Part shown: one piece after another, positions 1 through 7,830 of the stretch | How positions within the stretch are numbered: the first letter of the stretch is position 1 | Layout of the letters: every line of letters begins with the position of its first letter | Origin: Dehalococcoidia bacterium | GTDB lineage: Bacteria > Chloroflexota > Dehalococcoidia > SM23-28-2 | NCBI GenBank assembly: GCA_030615765.1 | Contig: JAUWYP010000016.1 | Span: forward strand, 1-49,280 | Direction: 5' to 3' | Length of the DNA stretch: 49,280 nucleotides | Made by a program: the position numbers and the translations under genes | Notes under the pieces: generated by a model | Told to the model about the DNA's origin: nothing | The model's database searches: none | The model's input: the letters and a program-made list of their open reading frames with translations, nothing else

Positions 1-1
1 G

Positions 2-1075
2 CACCTGGCGGCGGCCATCGGCAACGCCTCCATCGAGCAGGGGCGGCCGGCCTTCTTTGTGGTGGTGCCCGACCTGCTGGACCATCTTCGGGCCGCGTAC
101 AAGCCCGGCAGCGAGGTCTCGTACGATGAGCTGTTCGAGCAGGTGCGCAACGCTCCCCTGGTGATCCTGGACGACCTGGGGGGTCACAGTGCCACCGCCT
201 GGGCGCAGGAGAAGCTCTTCCAGCTACTGAACCATCGCTACAACCACCGGCTGCCCACCGTCTTCACGACCGGCGTTCCGCTGGAGGAGATGGAGGAGCG
301 GCTGCGCACGCGCCTGAGCGATGCGAGCCTGGCGCAGGTCTTCCTGCTGGAGTGGGGGCCAGGCAGACGGACGGGCGCCTTCGGCGGGCTGGACTTGCCC
401 GTTATCCGAGAGATGACCTTCGAAGCGTTCGTTTACAGCGGGCCCGGCTTGCAGAAGCAGCTCGCTGACACCTTTCGAAAGCAGGAGGAGTCGGACGCCT
501 GGGGCGAACATTTGCAGACCTTGGTTCAGGAAGCTCTGCGGAGTCTTCACTTGGCGTACCGCACCGCGCGAGGCTACGCTGAGAACCCGGAGGGCTGGCT
601 GGTACTACTCGGTGAGACGGGTTGCGGCAAGACGCACCTGGCGGCGGCCATCGGCCACCATCTGGAGAGTAAAGGCATGACAGTGGAGTTCTGCGTGGTG
701 CCGGACCTGCTGGAGTTGCTACGCTCGTCCTTCCGGGAGGATGCGGCGAGCGGCCAGTTCGACCAGATCTTCGAGGCGGCGCGCACCACTCCCTGCCTCA
801 TCCTGGACGACCTGGGGGTGCACAGCGCTACACCGTGGGCTCAAGAGAAGCTGTTCCAGATCCTGAACTATCGCTACAACGCCAAGCTGCCGACGGTCAT
901 CACGGTGGGTTGCCCGCTGGATGACCTGCCCGAGTCCTGGGTCTCACGCATGTACGACACCAAGGTGAGCATGATCTTCGAGATCGAGGCCCCCGACTAT
1001 CGGGGGCGGCCGAGGAAGCAAGCGCCGCCACCTCAGCCGCCGCGGCGGCGCGGACGGGGGCGGGCCGCTCGCTGA
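2..1075 (+). CDS. Tandem DnaC/IstB-like AAA+ ATPase, 5' partial
   Basis: The reading frame is open from base 2, so the gene starts left of the window; 357 residues are visible. It holds two copies of a DnaC/DnaI/IstB-type ATP-binding domain. Copy 1 begins just after its Walker A (visible HLAAAIG) and has Walker B LVILDDLGGHSAT at about residues 53-65. Copy 2 has Walker A GETGCGKTH at about 204-212 and Walker B LILDDLGVHSAT at about 267-278. Both share VVPDLL and WAQEKLFQ blocks, which points to an internal duplication. DnaC-like proteins load the replicative helicase or assist transposases; which applies here cannot be told. The tail is Pro/Arg-rich and overlaps the convergent NUDIX gene by 43 bp. 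Confidence 0.8.
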   Translation, partial: HLAAAIGNASIEQGRPAFFVVVPDLLDHLRAAYKPGSEVSYDELFEQVRNAPLVILDDLGGHSATAWAQEKLFQLLNHRYNHRLPTVFTTGVPLEEMEERLRTRLSDASLAQVFLLEWGPGRRTGAFGGLDLPVIREMTFEAFVYSGPGLQKQLADTFRKQEESDAWGEHLQTLVQEALRSLHLAYRTARGYAENPEGWLVLLGETGCGKTHLAAAIGHHLESKGMTVEFCVVPDLLELLRSSFREDAASGQFDQIFEAARTTPCLILDDLGVHSATPWAQEKLFQILNYRYNAKLPTVITVGCPLDDLPESWVSRMYDTKVSMIFEIEAPDYRGRPRKQAPPPQPPRRRGRGRAAR

Positions 1076-1623
1076 GGTCTGCGGCGGCGGGTGTCCCGGC
1101 GAGCCCGCAGCCAGGCGTCCAGGGCCCAGTGGGTGGTGGGGAAGGAGAGCTCGCTCCAGGGGATGTCGTCCAGGGAAAACCAGCGGGCCTCGAGCACCTC
1201 GTGTCCGACCTTCACGCGGCCCGTCGGCCGTTGCCCCTGGAAGACCACAACCAGGATCCCCGGGCTCTCGGGGGCTGGCCGCGAGTAGACCCCCACCAGC
1301 GGTCCCGTCTTCACCTTCAGGCCGATCTCTTCCTCTGCCTCTCGTACGGCTGCCTCCTCGGCCGTCTCGTCGATCTCCATGTAGCCGGCGGGGAAGGTCC
1401 AGGTGCCGTAGCGGGGCTCGATGGCGCGGCGGAGAAGCAGCAGGCGGCCGCCGCGCTCGATGATGACGCCCGCCACGATTCTAGGGTTAAGGTAGGCGAT
1501 GCGCTGGCACTGGTCGCAGACCAGGCGGGGGCGGTCTTCCGTCTCCAGGAGGCGTTCGGTGAGGTGACCGCCGCAGTTGGGGCAGAAACGGGGTGGGCGG
1601 AGGCTGAAATGGGCGTCGCTCAT
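1033..1623 (-). CDS. NUDIX hydrolase with N-terminal zinc ribbon
   Basis: A 196-residue protein. Cys14, Cys17, Cys36 and Cys39 form a zinc ribbon as in NudC-like and related NUDIX proteins. The Nudix box G-x5-E-x7-RE-x2-EE-x-G-L is intact at residues 80-102, so it should hydrolyse a nucleoside diphosphate linked to another moiety with a divalent metal. The substrate is not predictable from this. The ATG overlaps the moaE stop (ATGA), so it is translated in the moaD-moaE operon, though a link to molybdopterin is not established. The last 20 or so residues are almost all Arg/Pro and overlap, on the other strand, the Pro/Arg tail of the convergent ATPase gene. Confidence 0.88.
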   Translation of the reverse strand: MSDAHFSLRPPRFCPNCGGHLTERLLETEDRPRLVCDQCQRIAYLNPRIVAGVIIERGGRLLLLRRAIEPRYGTWTFPAGYMEIDETAEEAAVREAEEEIGLKVKTGPLVGVYSRPAPESPGILVVVFQGQRPTGRVKVGHEVLEARWFSLDDIPWSELSFPTTHWALDAWLRARRDTRRRRPQRAARPRPRRRGG

Positions 1624-2054
1624 TGAGGCTGCAGGGTAGTTTGGTCTTCCCCCTCGATCCAGGTCTCGCCTCCCTCCCAGACCTCCTTCTTCCAGATGGG
1701 GGCGATCTCCTTGATGCGGTTCACGGCCTGCTGACAGGCCTCGAAGGCCTCGTGGCGATGAGGAGAGGAGACGACCACCAGGAGGCTGGTCTCCCCTATC
1801 TCCAGGCGGCCGGTCCGATGGGCGATGGCGATGTCGGTGATGGGCCAGCGGGACATGACCTCCTCAGCCACCTGCCGCAGCTTCTTCTCGGCCATCTGGG
1901 GATAGGCATCGTACTCCAGATGGAGGACGCGCCGCCCCAGGTTGTTGTTGCGCACAACGCCCAGGAAGAGGGCCACCGCCCCGCTCTCGTCGCGGCGGAC
2001 GTGCTCGATGAGGGGCTGGGGGTCGAGGGGGTCGGCGGTGATCCTAATGAGCAT
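1620..2054 (-). CDS. moaE: Molybdopterin synthase catalytic subunit MoaE
   Basis: A 144-residue protein matching the MoaE family in length and motifs: the GAVALFLGVVRNNN block near residues 25-38, the LEYDAYPQMAEK segment, the HRTGRLEIGE block, and the conserved PIWKKE motif near residue 120 that carries the active-site lysines. MoaE with thiocarboxylated MoaD converts cyclic pyranopterin monophosphate to molybdopterin in the cytoplasm. Its ATG lies inside the end of moaD (11-bp overlap), indicating translational coupling, and its stop overlaps the NUDIX start. No other moa, moe or mob gene is in the window. Confidence 0.95.
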   Translation of the reverse strand: MLIRITADPLDPQPLIEHVRRDESGAVALFLGVVRNNNLGRRVLHLEYDAYPQMAEKKLRQVAEEVMSRWPITDIAIAHRTGRLEIGETSLLVVVSSPHRHEAFEACQQAVNRIKEIAPIWKKEVWEGGETWIEGEDQTTLQPQ

Positions 2055-2301
2055 GGGCGCCTCCGCTCACGGGAGGGATGAGGGCTACCTCATCGCCGTC
2101 GCCCAGGGGGTAGTCAGCGGGGACATACTCGGCGTTCACGCTGTACATCAAGCTGGCGCTGTGGTCGGCGAGGCGGGGGAAGCGAGCGCAGAGGTCGCGG
2201 TGGAGTTCGGCAACCGTCAGTCCTTCCCTCACCTCAAGGTCCAGTGCCCGCCTGCCGGTCATGTCGTGGAGAGCGGCGAAGAATTTGACTGTAACTTTCA
2301 C
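2044..2301 (-). CDS. moaD: MoaD/ThiS-like sulfur carrier, extended C-terminus
   Basis: An 85-residue beta-grasp protein starting at GTG (KVTVKFFAALHDMTG). The family motif NAEYVP and the LIPPVSGG end are present. Canonical MoaD ends exactly in Gly-Gly, which MoeB/ThiF-like enzymes adenylate and thiocarboxylate. Here four residues (AHAH) follow the GG before the stop at 2044-2046. The tail is encoded within the overlap with moaE. Either it is removed by a protease, as known for some extended MoaD/ThiS proteins, or this carrier works differently. The gene pair with moaE makes the molybdopterin role likely. Confidence 0.88.
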   Translation of the reverse strand: MKVTVKFFAALHDMTGRRALDLEVREGLTVAELHRDLCARFPRLADHSASLMYSVNAEYVPADYPLGDGDEVALIPPVSGGAHAH

Positions 2302-2319
2302 GGCTTCTTACCTGCTTCC

Positions 2320-2348
2320 AGTTTAGGGCAGCGGTTTCAGGCGGGCAA
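2320..2348 (-). promoter_or_regulatory. Putative promoter of moaD-moaE-NUDIX
   Basis: On the minus strand, TTGCCC (2343-2348) and TAAACT (2320-2325) are separated by 17 bp, four of six matches to consensus in each box, about 20 bp before the moaD GTG. It interleaves with the divergent comF promoter. It is a sequence match only. Confidence 0.4.
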
Positions 2349-2359
2349 GGCGAAGGCGG

Positions 2360-2365
2360 TATAAT
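2360..2365 (+). promoter_or_regulatory. -10 element upstream of comF
   Basis: A perfect TATAAT lies 29 bp before the comF ATG. The -35 match is poor: TTTCAG at 2335-2340 with a 19-bp spacer. It is a probable divergent promoter with the moa operon. Confidence 0.5.
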
Positions 2366-2394
2366 AGTAGGGACTCGCGACAGGGAGGCAGTCG

Positions 2395-3105
2395 ATGGCA
2401 GTCTTTTCTCCTCTGACGCGCGTGGGGCGGGTGGTTCTGGATGTCCTGTTTCCGGCCCGCTGTGTCGGCTGCGGGGCCTACGGCGCGTTCCTGTGTCAGT
2501 CCTGCCAGGGGGAGTTGCCTCGGGCTCGGCCGCCGCGCTGCCCGATCTGCTGGCAGCCGCAGCGGCAGGGAGGCCCTTGCGGTCGCTGCCGTGAGGAGAG
2601 GCCTGCCTTCCAGGGAGCGCGCTCGCTCTACCTCTATCAGGGTGCGGCGCGTGAGGCGGTGCACGCTCTTAAGTACAACTACGTCTCCGCCCTGGCCCAA
2701 CCGATGGCGCGGTTGATGGCCGCCTATGTAGAAGAGGAGGAGGCGATCGAGGCCGACTTGTTGGCAGCGGTGCCCCTCTACGTCAGAAGGCAGCGATTAC
2801 GGGGCTATAACCAGTCGCTGCTCCTGGCGCGAGAACTTTCCCGGTTGTGTGGTCTGCCTCTGGCGGAGCGAGGGCTGGCGCGTCGCCGCAATACTCCGCC
2901 CCAGGCTCGCAGCGCCGACGCGGAGGCACGCAAGCGCAATGTGGCCGATGCTTTTGTCGCCGACCGTCGCCGGGTGGAGGGCAAGCGCGTCCTGCTCATC
3001 GACGACGTAATGACCACCGGCGCTACCCTCGATGCCTGCGCCGGTGCCCTGCGCCAGGCTGGCGCCGCTTCCGTTTGGGCTCTCACCTTCGCCCGCGAGG
3101 ACTGA
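2395..3105 (+). CDS. comF: ComF family phosphoribosyltransferase-like protein
   Basis: A 236-residue ComF-like protein. Two N-terminal zinc-binding clusters are visible (Cys23, 26, 34, 37 and Cys49, 52, 62, 65), followed by a type I phosphoribosyltransferase domain with PRPP-binding loop VLLIDDVMTTGAT near residues 199-211. The family motif RGYNQS is also present. ComF proteins take part in DNA uptake in competent bacteria, and many copies are of uncertain function. The ATG at 2395 follows an AGGGAGG ribosome-binding site. No other competence gene is nearby. Confidence 0.9.
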   Translation: MAVFSPLTRVGRVVLDVLFPARCVGCGAYGAFLCQSCQGELPRARPPRCPICWQPQRQGGPCGRCREERPAFQGARSLYLYQGAAREAVHALKYNYVSALAQPMARLMAAYVEEEEAIEADLLAAVPLYVRRQRLRGYNQSLLLARELSRLCGLPLAERGLARRRNTPPQARSADAEARKRNVADAFVADRRRVEGKRVLLIDDVMTTGATLDACAGALRQAGAASVWALTFARED

Positions 3106-3110
3106 TCTCC

Positions 3111-3140
3111 TTGAAAGGGAAAGTGCGGTCGTTCTACAAT
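3111..3140 (+). promoter_or_regulatory. Promoter of hpf
   Basis: TTGAAA (3111-3116) and TACAAT (3135-3140) have an 18-bp spacer, directly after the comF stop and about 50 bp before the hpf ATG. This gives the hibernation factor its own sigma-70-type promoter. Confidence 0.6.
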
Positions 3141-3188
3141 GGATCAGTGGTCTTGCGCTCAGGGACTCCAAGGAGGGATTGATCCGAC

Positions 3189-3770
3189 ATGGAGCTCACC
3201 TTTCGTTCGCGTCATGTTCCGGTCACCGATAGCTTGCGAGAGTACACCAGCCGCAAGCTGAGCCGTTTGGGCCGCTATTTGCCACTGGTGGATGAGGTGG
3301 TAGTTGAGCTGGAGCAGGAGGGAGGCGAGCATGCTCGGCGGTATGTGGTACAGCTAACGGTGAACTGTAATGGTACCTACCTGCGGGCGGAGGAAAGGGG
3401 TGCTCGCCTGCTGCCTGTCGTCGACGCCGCCGCCGACATCCTGTCGCGGCAGGTGAGGCGCTATAAGGAGAAGCTGTATCATAGAGACAAGCATCTCAGG
3501 GCAAAAGGGGCAGCCCTGGCCGGAAAGGGCGTCGTGCCTGAGGAAGTTGAGGAGGAAGACGAGGAGGAGGAGAAAGAGATCGTTCTGGGACGGGTGGTGC
3601 GCGTTAAGCGCTTTGCTGTAAAGCCGATGACGGAGGAGGAGGCCATCGAGCAAATGGAACTTCTGCACCACGACTTCTTCCTCTTCTTCGACGCCGACGC
3701 TGGCACCCACGTCCTCCTCTATCGGCGGCGCGACGGGGACTACGGCATGATCATCCCCGAGGCGCTGTAG
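3189..3770 (+). CDS. hpf: Long-form ribosome hibernation promoting factor
   Basis: A 193-residue protein with the two domains of long HPF. The N-terminal RaiA/YfiA domain (about residues 1-105, starting MELTFRSRHVPVTD) binds the small subunit between head and body. The C-terminal dimerisation domain (about 135-193) has the conserved FAVKPMTEEEAIEQMELLHHDFFLFF segment. A Glu-rich linker near residues 117-128 joins them. Long HPF dimerises 70S ribosomes into inactive 100S particles in stationary phase. A strong AGGAGGG site lies 11 bp before the ATG. Confidence 0.95.
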   Translation: MELTFRSRHVPVTDSLREYTSRKLSRLGRYLPLVDEVVVELEQEGGEHARRYVVQLTVNCNGTYLRAEERGARLLPVVDAAADILSRQVRRYKEKLYHRDKHLRAKGAALAGKGVVPEEVEEEDEEEEKEIVLGRVVRVKRFAVKPMTEEEAIEQMELLHHDFFLFFDADAGTHVLLYRRRDGDYGMIIPEAL

Positions 3771-3793
3771 GTAGGGATTTCCCCTCTGATGAC

Positions 3794-4918
3794 TTGTCTG
3801 AGGCTCCCACCCTAGTAGCCTTTCTGGGCGGGCTGAGCGGCAGTCCCCTGGAGGAGATGCTGGCCGCCGGTCGCCGTGCCGCTACCCTCGATAGCCTGGA
3901 GCGAGCGCTCTCCACAGGTGCCTTCGCCTCCGCCATCCTTGTCGCCGACTCGCGGCAGGGGCCGGCAGAGCTGCCCCCTGGCGTCGTTGTGGATGTGGAC
4001 GCCGAGGCCTTCCACTTCGGGCGTCGTCTGGCGGGGGTTATCGATAGATTTGGTCTGGAAAAACCCCTCTATTTCAGCGGCGGCAGCGTTCCTCTCCTCT
4101 CGGCTCAGGAGTTCGTGGGCATCGCTCAGGAGCTGGGTCGAGGCGACGGCCTGGTCATCACGAATAATCTGTACTCAGCCGATCTGGTGGCCTTCTCGCC
4201 GGGGGAGGCCCTAAGGAAGATCAAGCTGCCCGACAGCGATAACCCTCTGGCCCGCTTGCTGGCCGAGCAGGCGGGCTTGGCGCCGCGGCCGCTGCCCCGC
4301 AGCGTCTCCAGCCAGTTCGACATCGACTCGCCTTCCGACCTGGCTATCCTGACCCTGATGGGAGGAGCCGGCCCCCGCCTGCAGAGCCTGCTGGACGACT
4401 GGCGACTGGACGTAGCGTCCTATCGAGGGGTCCTGGGCTATTTCACCGACCCCACAGCTCAGGTGCTGGTGGCCGGTCGGGCGGGCAGCCAGGTGTGGCA
4501 GTATCTGGAGCGGGAGACGGCCTGTCGGGTGCGGTTCTTCGCCGAGGAGCGGGGCATGCAGGCCGAGGGTCGCCTTGGAGGCGGCCAGGCCCGCTCCCTT
4601 CTGGGCTTCTACCTGGCCGAGGTGGGGGTGGAGCGGTTCTTTGCTACGCTGGCGGAGCTGGCCGACGCCGCCTTCCTGGACAGCCGTGTGCTTCTGGCCC
4701 ACCTGGGCATCGAGGCCAGCCGCGCCGACCGCTTCCTCTCGGACATTGGCCGGCATGAGGAGATCAAGGAGCCGTTCCTGCGCCAGTTCAGTGAGGCGGC
4801 CCGGCGCGCGCCCATACCGGTGCTGCTGGGTGGCCACTCGCTGGTCTCCGGCGGGCTGATGGCGCTGGTGGAGTACGCCTGGCAGGAGCACGACCGTCGG
4901 CTGGCGGGCGAGGCATAG
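3794..4918 (+). CDS. Conserved-looking protein, possible nucleotidyltransferase-like fold
   Basis: A 374-residue protein I do not recognise. The first 190 residues look like an alpha/beta domain with FLGGLSGSP at the start, PLYFSGGSVPLLS near 90-102, NNLYSADLVAF near 118-128 and FDIDSPSDLAIL near 170-181, a layout faintly like MobA/CofC-type nucleotidyltransferases, but no G-x-S/G-x-R-M signature is seen. The C-terminal half is Ala/Leu-rich and probably helical. The start is uncertain: TTG at 3794 is the only usual start codon between the hpf stop and the first conserved-looking residues, and its ribosome-binding site (GGTAGGGA) is about 16 bp away. It follows hpf by 23 bp and may share its transcript. 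Confidence 0.75.
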   Translation: MSEAPTLVAFLGGLSGSPLEEMLAAGRRAATLDSLERALSTGAFASAILVADSRQGPAELPPGVVVDVDAEAFHFGRRLAGVIDRFGLEKPLYFSGGSVPLLSAQEFVGIAQELGRGDGLVITNNLYSADLVAFSPGEALRKIKLPDSDNPLARLLAEQAGLAPRPLPRSVSSQFDIDSPSDLAILTLMGGAGPRLQSLLDDWRLDVASYRGVLGYFTDPTAQVLVAGRAGSQVWQYLERETACRVRFFAEERGMQAEGRLGGGQARSLLGFYLAEVGVERFFATLAELADAAFLDSRVLLAHLGIEASRADRFLSDIGRHEEIKEPFLRQFSEAARRAPIPVLLGGHSLVSGGLMALVEYAWQEHDRRLAGEA

Positions 4919-4967
4919 GTGAATGGGGCATTCTCGGTGGGTGAGGGGCTTTCGGGTTCACACACAA

Positions 4968-5028
4968 CCCCAGCCTGAAGGCTGGGGCATGGGGAGGCGA
5001 ATCCGATGCCCCCGCCTTCAGGCTGGGG
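4968..5028. repeat. Long imperfect inverted repeat built from palindromes
   Basis: A 23-bp arm (4968-4990) is the reverse complement, with one mismatch, of 5006-5028, with a 15-bp spacer. Each arm itself contains a near-palindrome of the form CCCCAGCC-TGAA-GGCTGGGG. Hairpins of this type resemble REP elements and the ends of IS200/IS605-family elements. No transposase lies next to it. The intergenic stretch 4919-5226 otherwise holds only the glyA promoter. Confidence 0.8.
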
Positions 5029-5077
5029 TGGAGAATCAAGCCACCAACGGCGAACCGGTTACAGGCGAGGGCCGACG

Positions 5078-5106
5078 TTGACGCAGGGCTGGCCCTGGAC
5101 TAGACT
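5078..5106 (+). promoter_or_regulatory. Putative promoter of glyA
   Basis: TTGACG (5078-5083) and TAGACT (5101-5106) are spaced by 17 bp, leaving a leader of about 110 nt before the glyA ATG. I looked for THF- or ZTP-riboswitch motifs in that leader and saw none. Confidence 0.55.
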
Positions 5107-5226
5107 GGGGCCGAAATCGAGAGGAGCAGGCTCTCTTCAAACGGGCATCGAGGGGCAGGAGCGACGACCTTCGGGGGTTGGCCTCTGCCTTTTTGGTTAG
5201 CGGACTGAACGGGTGAGGGAGAAGAG

Positions 5227-6483
<1,257 letters not shown>

Positions 6484-6535
6484 AGCGTCGTCTGGCCGAT
6501 GAGGGTGGGCAGGCCTTGCCCAGAAGCCGCTTCGC

Positions 6536-6564
6536 TTGTGAAGGAAGCAGTCGCATGCTATAAT
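6536..6564 (+). promoter_or_regulatory. Promoter of the rpsF-ssb-rpsR operon
   Basis: TTGTGA (6536-6541) and a perfect TATAAT (6559-6564) are separated by 17 bp, about 75 bp before the rpsF start. It is one of the best sigma-70-type promoters in the window. Confidence 0.7.
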
Positions 6565-6637
6565 TCGCTGCGTTCTATGGTCCGTGGCGGGTGGACTTCG
6601 GGTTTCGCCTGCTAGCAGGGAGGAGGGGAGCGAGCCC

Positions 6638-6943
6638 TTGCGCGATTACGAGATGGTGATGATCATTAGCCCTGATGTTCCGGAGGAGGAAGTGCCCAAT
6701 ACTATCGAGAAGGTGGGGCAGTTCATCACCGGTCGTGGTGGCGAGGTGGCCGAGGTCAATCGGTGGGGCCGAAGGAAGCTGGCCTATCCCATCATGCGGT
6801 TCACCGAAGGCAACTACGTTCTTACCCAGTTCAAGCTTGACCCCACACAGGTGTCCGATCTGGAGGCGAGCATGGAGCTGACAGAGGAAGTGATACGCCA
6901 TCTGGTCGTGCGGAGGGAGGAAGGCGAAACCGCCGCCCCCTGA
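6638..6943 (+). CDS. rpsF: Ribosomal protein bS6
   Basis: The S6 fold is recognisable from RDYEMVMIISPDVPEEEV, GEVAEVNRWGRRKLAYPI and EGNYVLTQF. I chose TTG at 6638 (101 residues) because it directly precedes the conserved RDYE and has a strong AGGGAGGAGGGGAG site 8 bp upstream. An ATG at 6584 in the same frame would add 18 residues without family support. S6 binds S18 on the platform of the 30S subunit, matching its place in the rpsF-ssb-rpsR operon. Confidence 0.93.
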   Translation: MRDYEMVMIISPDVPEEEVPNTIEKVGQFITGRGGEVAEVNRWGRRKLAYPIMRFTEGNYVLTQFKLDPTQVSDLEASMELTEEVIRHLVVRREEGETAAP

Positions 6944-6985
6944 AGTGCGTGAGCGTCTTGGGGTTGAGCGAAAGGAGCCGGCGCG

Positions 6986-7414
6986 ATGGCAGGTCTGAAT
7001 AAGGTAATGGTTATCGGTAATGTGGGCACCGATCCGGAGATGCGCTACACTGCCAACGGGAGAGCCGTCACGAGCTTCCGCGTGGCTGCCAACCGTAGCT
7101 ACACCACGCCCGATGGAGAGCGGCGGGAGGAGACCGAGTGGTTCGCAGTGGTGGCCTGGCAGAAACTGGCCGAGCAGTGCAGCCAGTACCTGCAGAAGGG
7201 ACGGCGGGTCTATGTGGAGGGGCGGCTGCGAACCCACAGTTGGGACACTCCTGATGGTCAACGGCGCTTTCGCACGGAGGTGATTGCCGATAGGGTGCTC
7301 TTCCTGGATCGGGCGCCGGGTGTGCCGTTGCCTGAGGAAGGGGAGGCGGAAACGAGGGAGGCCGAGACGACGGAGGCCGAGACGACGGAGGCCGAGGAGT
7401 TACCCTTTGAGTAG
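6986..7414 (+). CDS. ssb: Single-stranded DNA-binding protein SSB
   Basis: A 142-residue SSB. The OB fold covers about residues 1-108 (NKVMVIGNVGTDPEMRYT, VAANRSY, WFAVVAWQKLAEQC, VYVEGRLRT). The tail is a short Glu/Thr/Ala repeat (AETTEAETTEAE) ending EELPFE. The C-terminal tip normally ends in Phe, whose carboxylate docks partner proteins. Here one Glu follows the Phe. The protein coats ssDNA in replication and repair. The position between rpsF and rpsR is the classical one. Confidence 0.96.
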   Translation: MAGLNKVMVIGNVGTDPEMRYTANGRAVTSFRVAANRSYTTPDGERREETEWFAVVAWQKLAEQCSQYLQKGRRVYVEGRLRTHSWDTPDGQRRFRTEVIADRVLFLDRAPGVPLPEEGEAETREAETTEAETTEAEELPFE

Positions 7415-7427
7415 ATGGGTTTGACCG

Positions 7428-7751
7428 ATGGCAACAGAATCAGAAGGACGCCCCCGAGAAGCAGGCGCTGCCGAGTCGGCTAGACGCAGGCCCCGCGGGC
7501 GGTATGGTCGACGGCGCAAGGTCTGCATGTTCTGTGTGGACCACGTCACGGTTATCGACTACAAAGACGTTGGCAAGTTGCGTCGCTTTTTGTCGGATCG
7601 TGCGCGCATCGAGCCCAAGAGGAAGCTGGGGACCTGCGCCAAGCATCAGAGGGCTCTATCGCAGGCCCTGAAGCGGGCCAGGCATTTGGCTCTTCTGCCC
7701 TACACGGCAGAGCACATTCGCGCAGCGGGATCTTCCTCTTCACGCCAGTAG
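7428..7751 (+). CDS. rpsR: Ribosomal protein bS18, zinc-binding form
   Basis: A 107-residue S18. The core [11 protein letters not shown]...[26 protein letters not shown] is intact and keeps a C-x2-C...C-x2-H set, the zinc-binding (C+) version of S18. The N-terminus has about 30 extra Arg/Glu-rich residues and the end is Ser-rich. It partners S6 on the 30S platform. The usual next gene, rplI, is absent here; a parvulin gene takes its place. Confidence 0.95.
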   Translation: MATESEGRPREAGAAESARRRPRGRYGRRRKVCMFCVDHVTVIDYKDVGKLRRFLSDRARIEPKRKLGTCAKHQRALSQALKRARHLALLPYTAEHIRAAGSSSSRQ

Positions 7752-7830
7752 CTGGCGCTGTCCAAGCTGGGACGGTGGGGGAGGGTTTCGGTGCGCTTGT
7801 TCGTCCGTTATCGTTGAGGGAGTCTTACCC

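Noticed and set aside
5107-5226. Possible THF, ZTP or glycine riboswitch before glyA
   Set aside because: Looked for the conserved blocks of these families and found none.
6584-6637. Upstream ATG start for rpsF
   Set aside because: It adds 18 residues unlike S6 and ignores the strong ribosome-binding site directly before TTG 6638.
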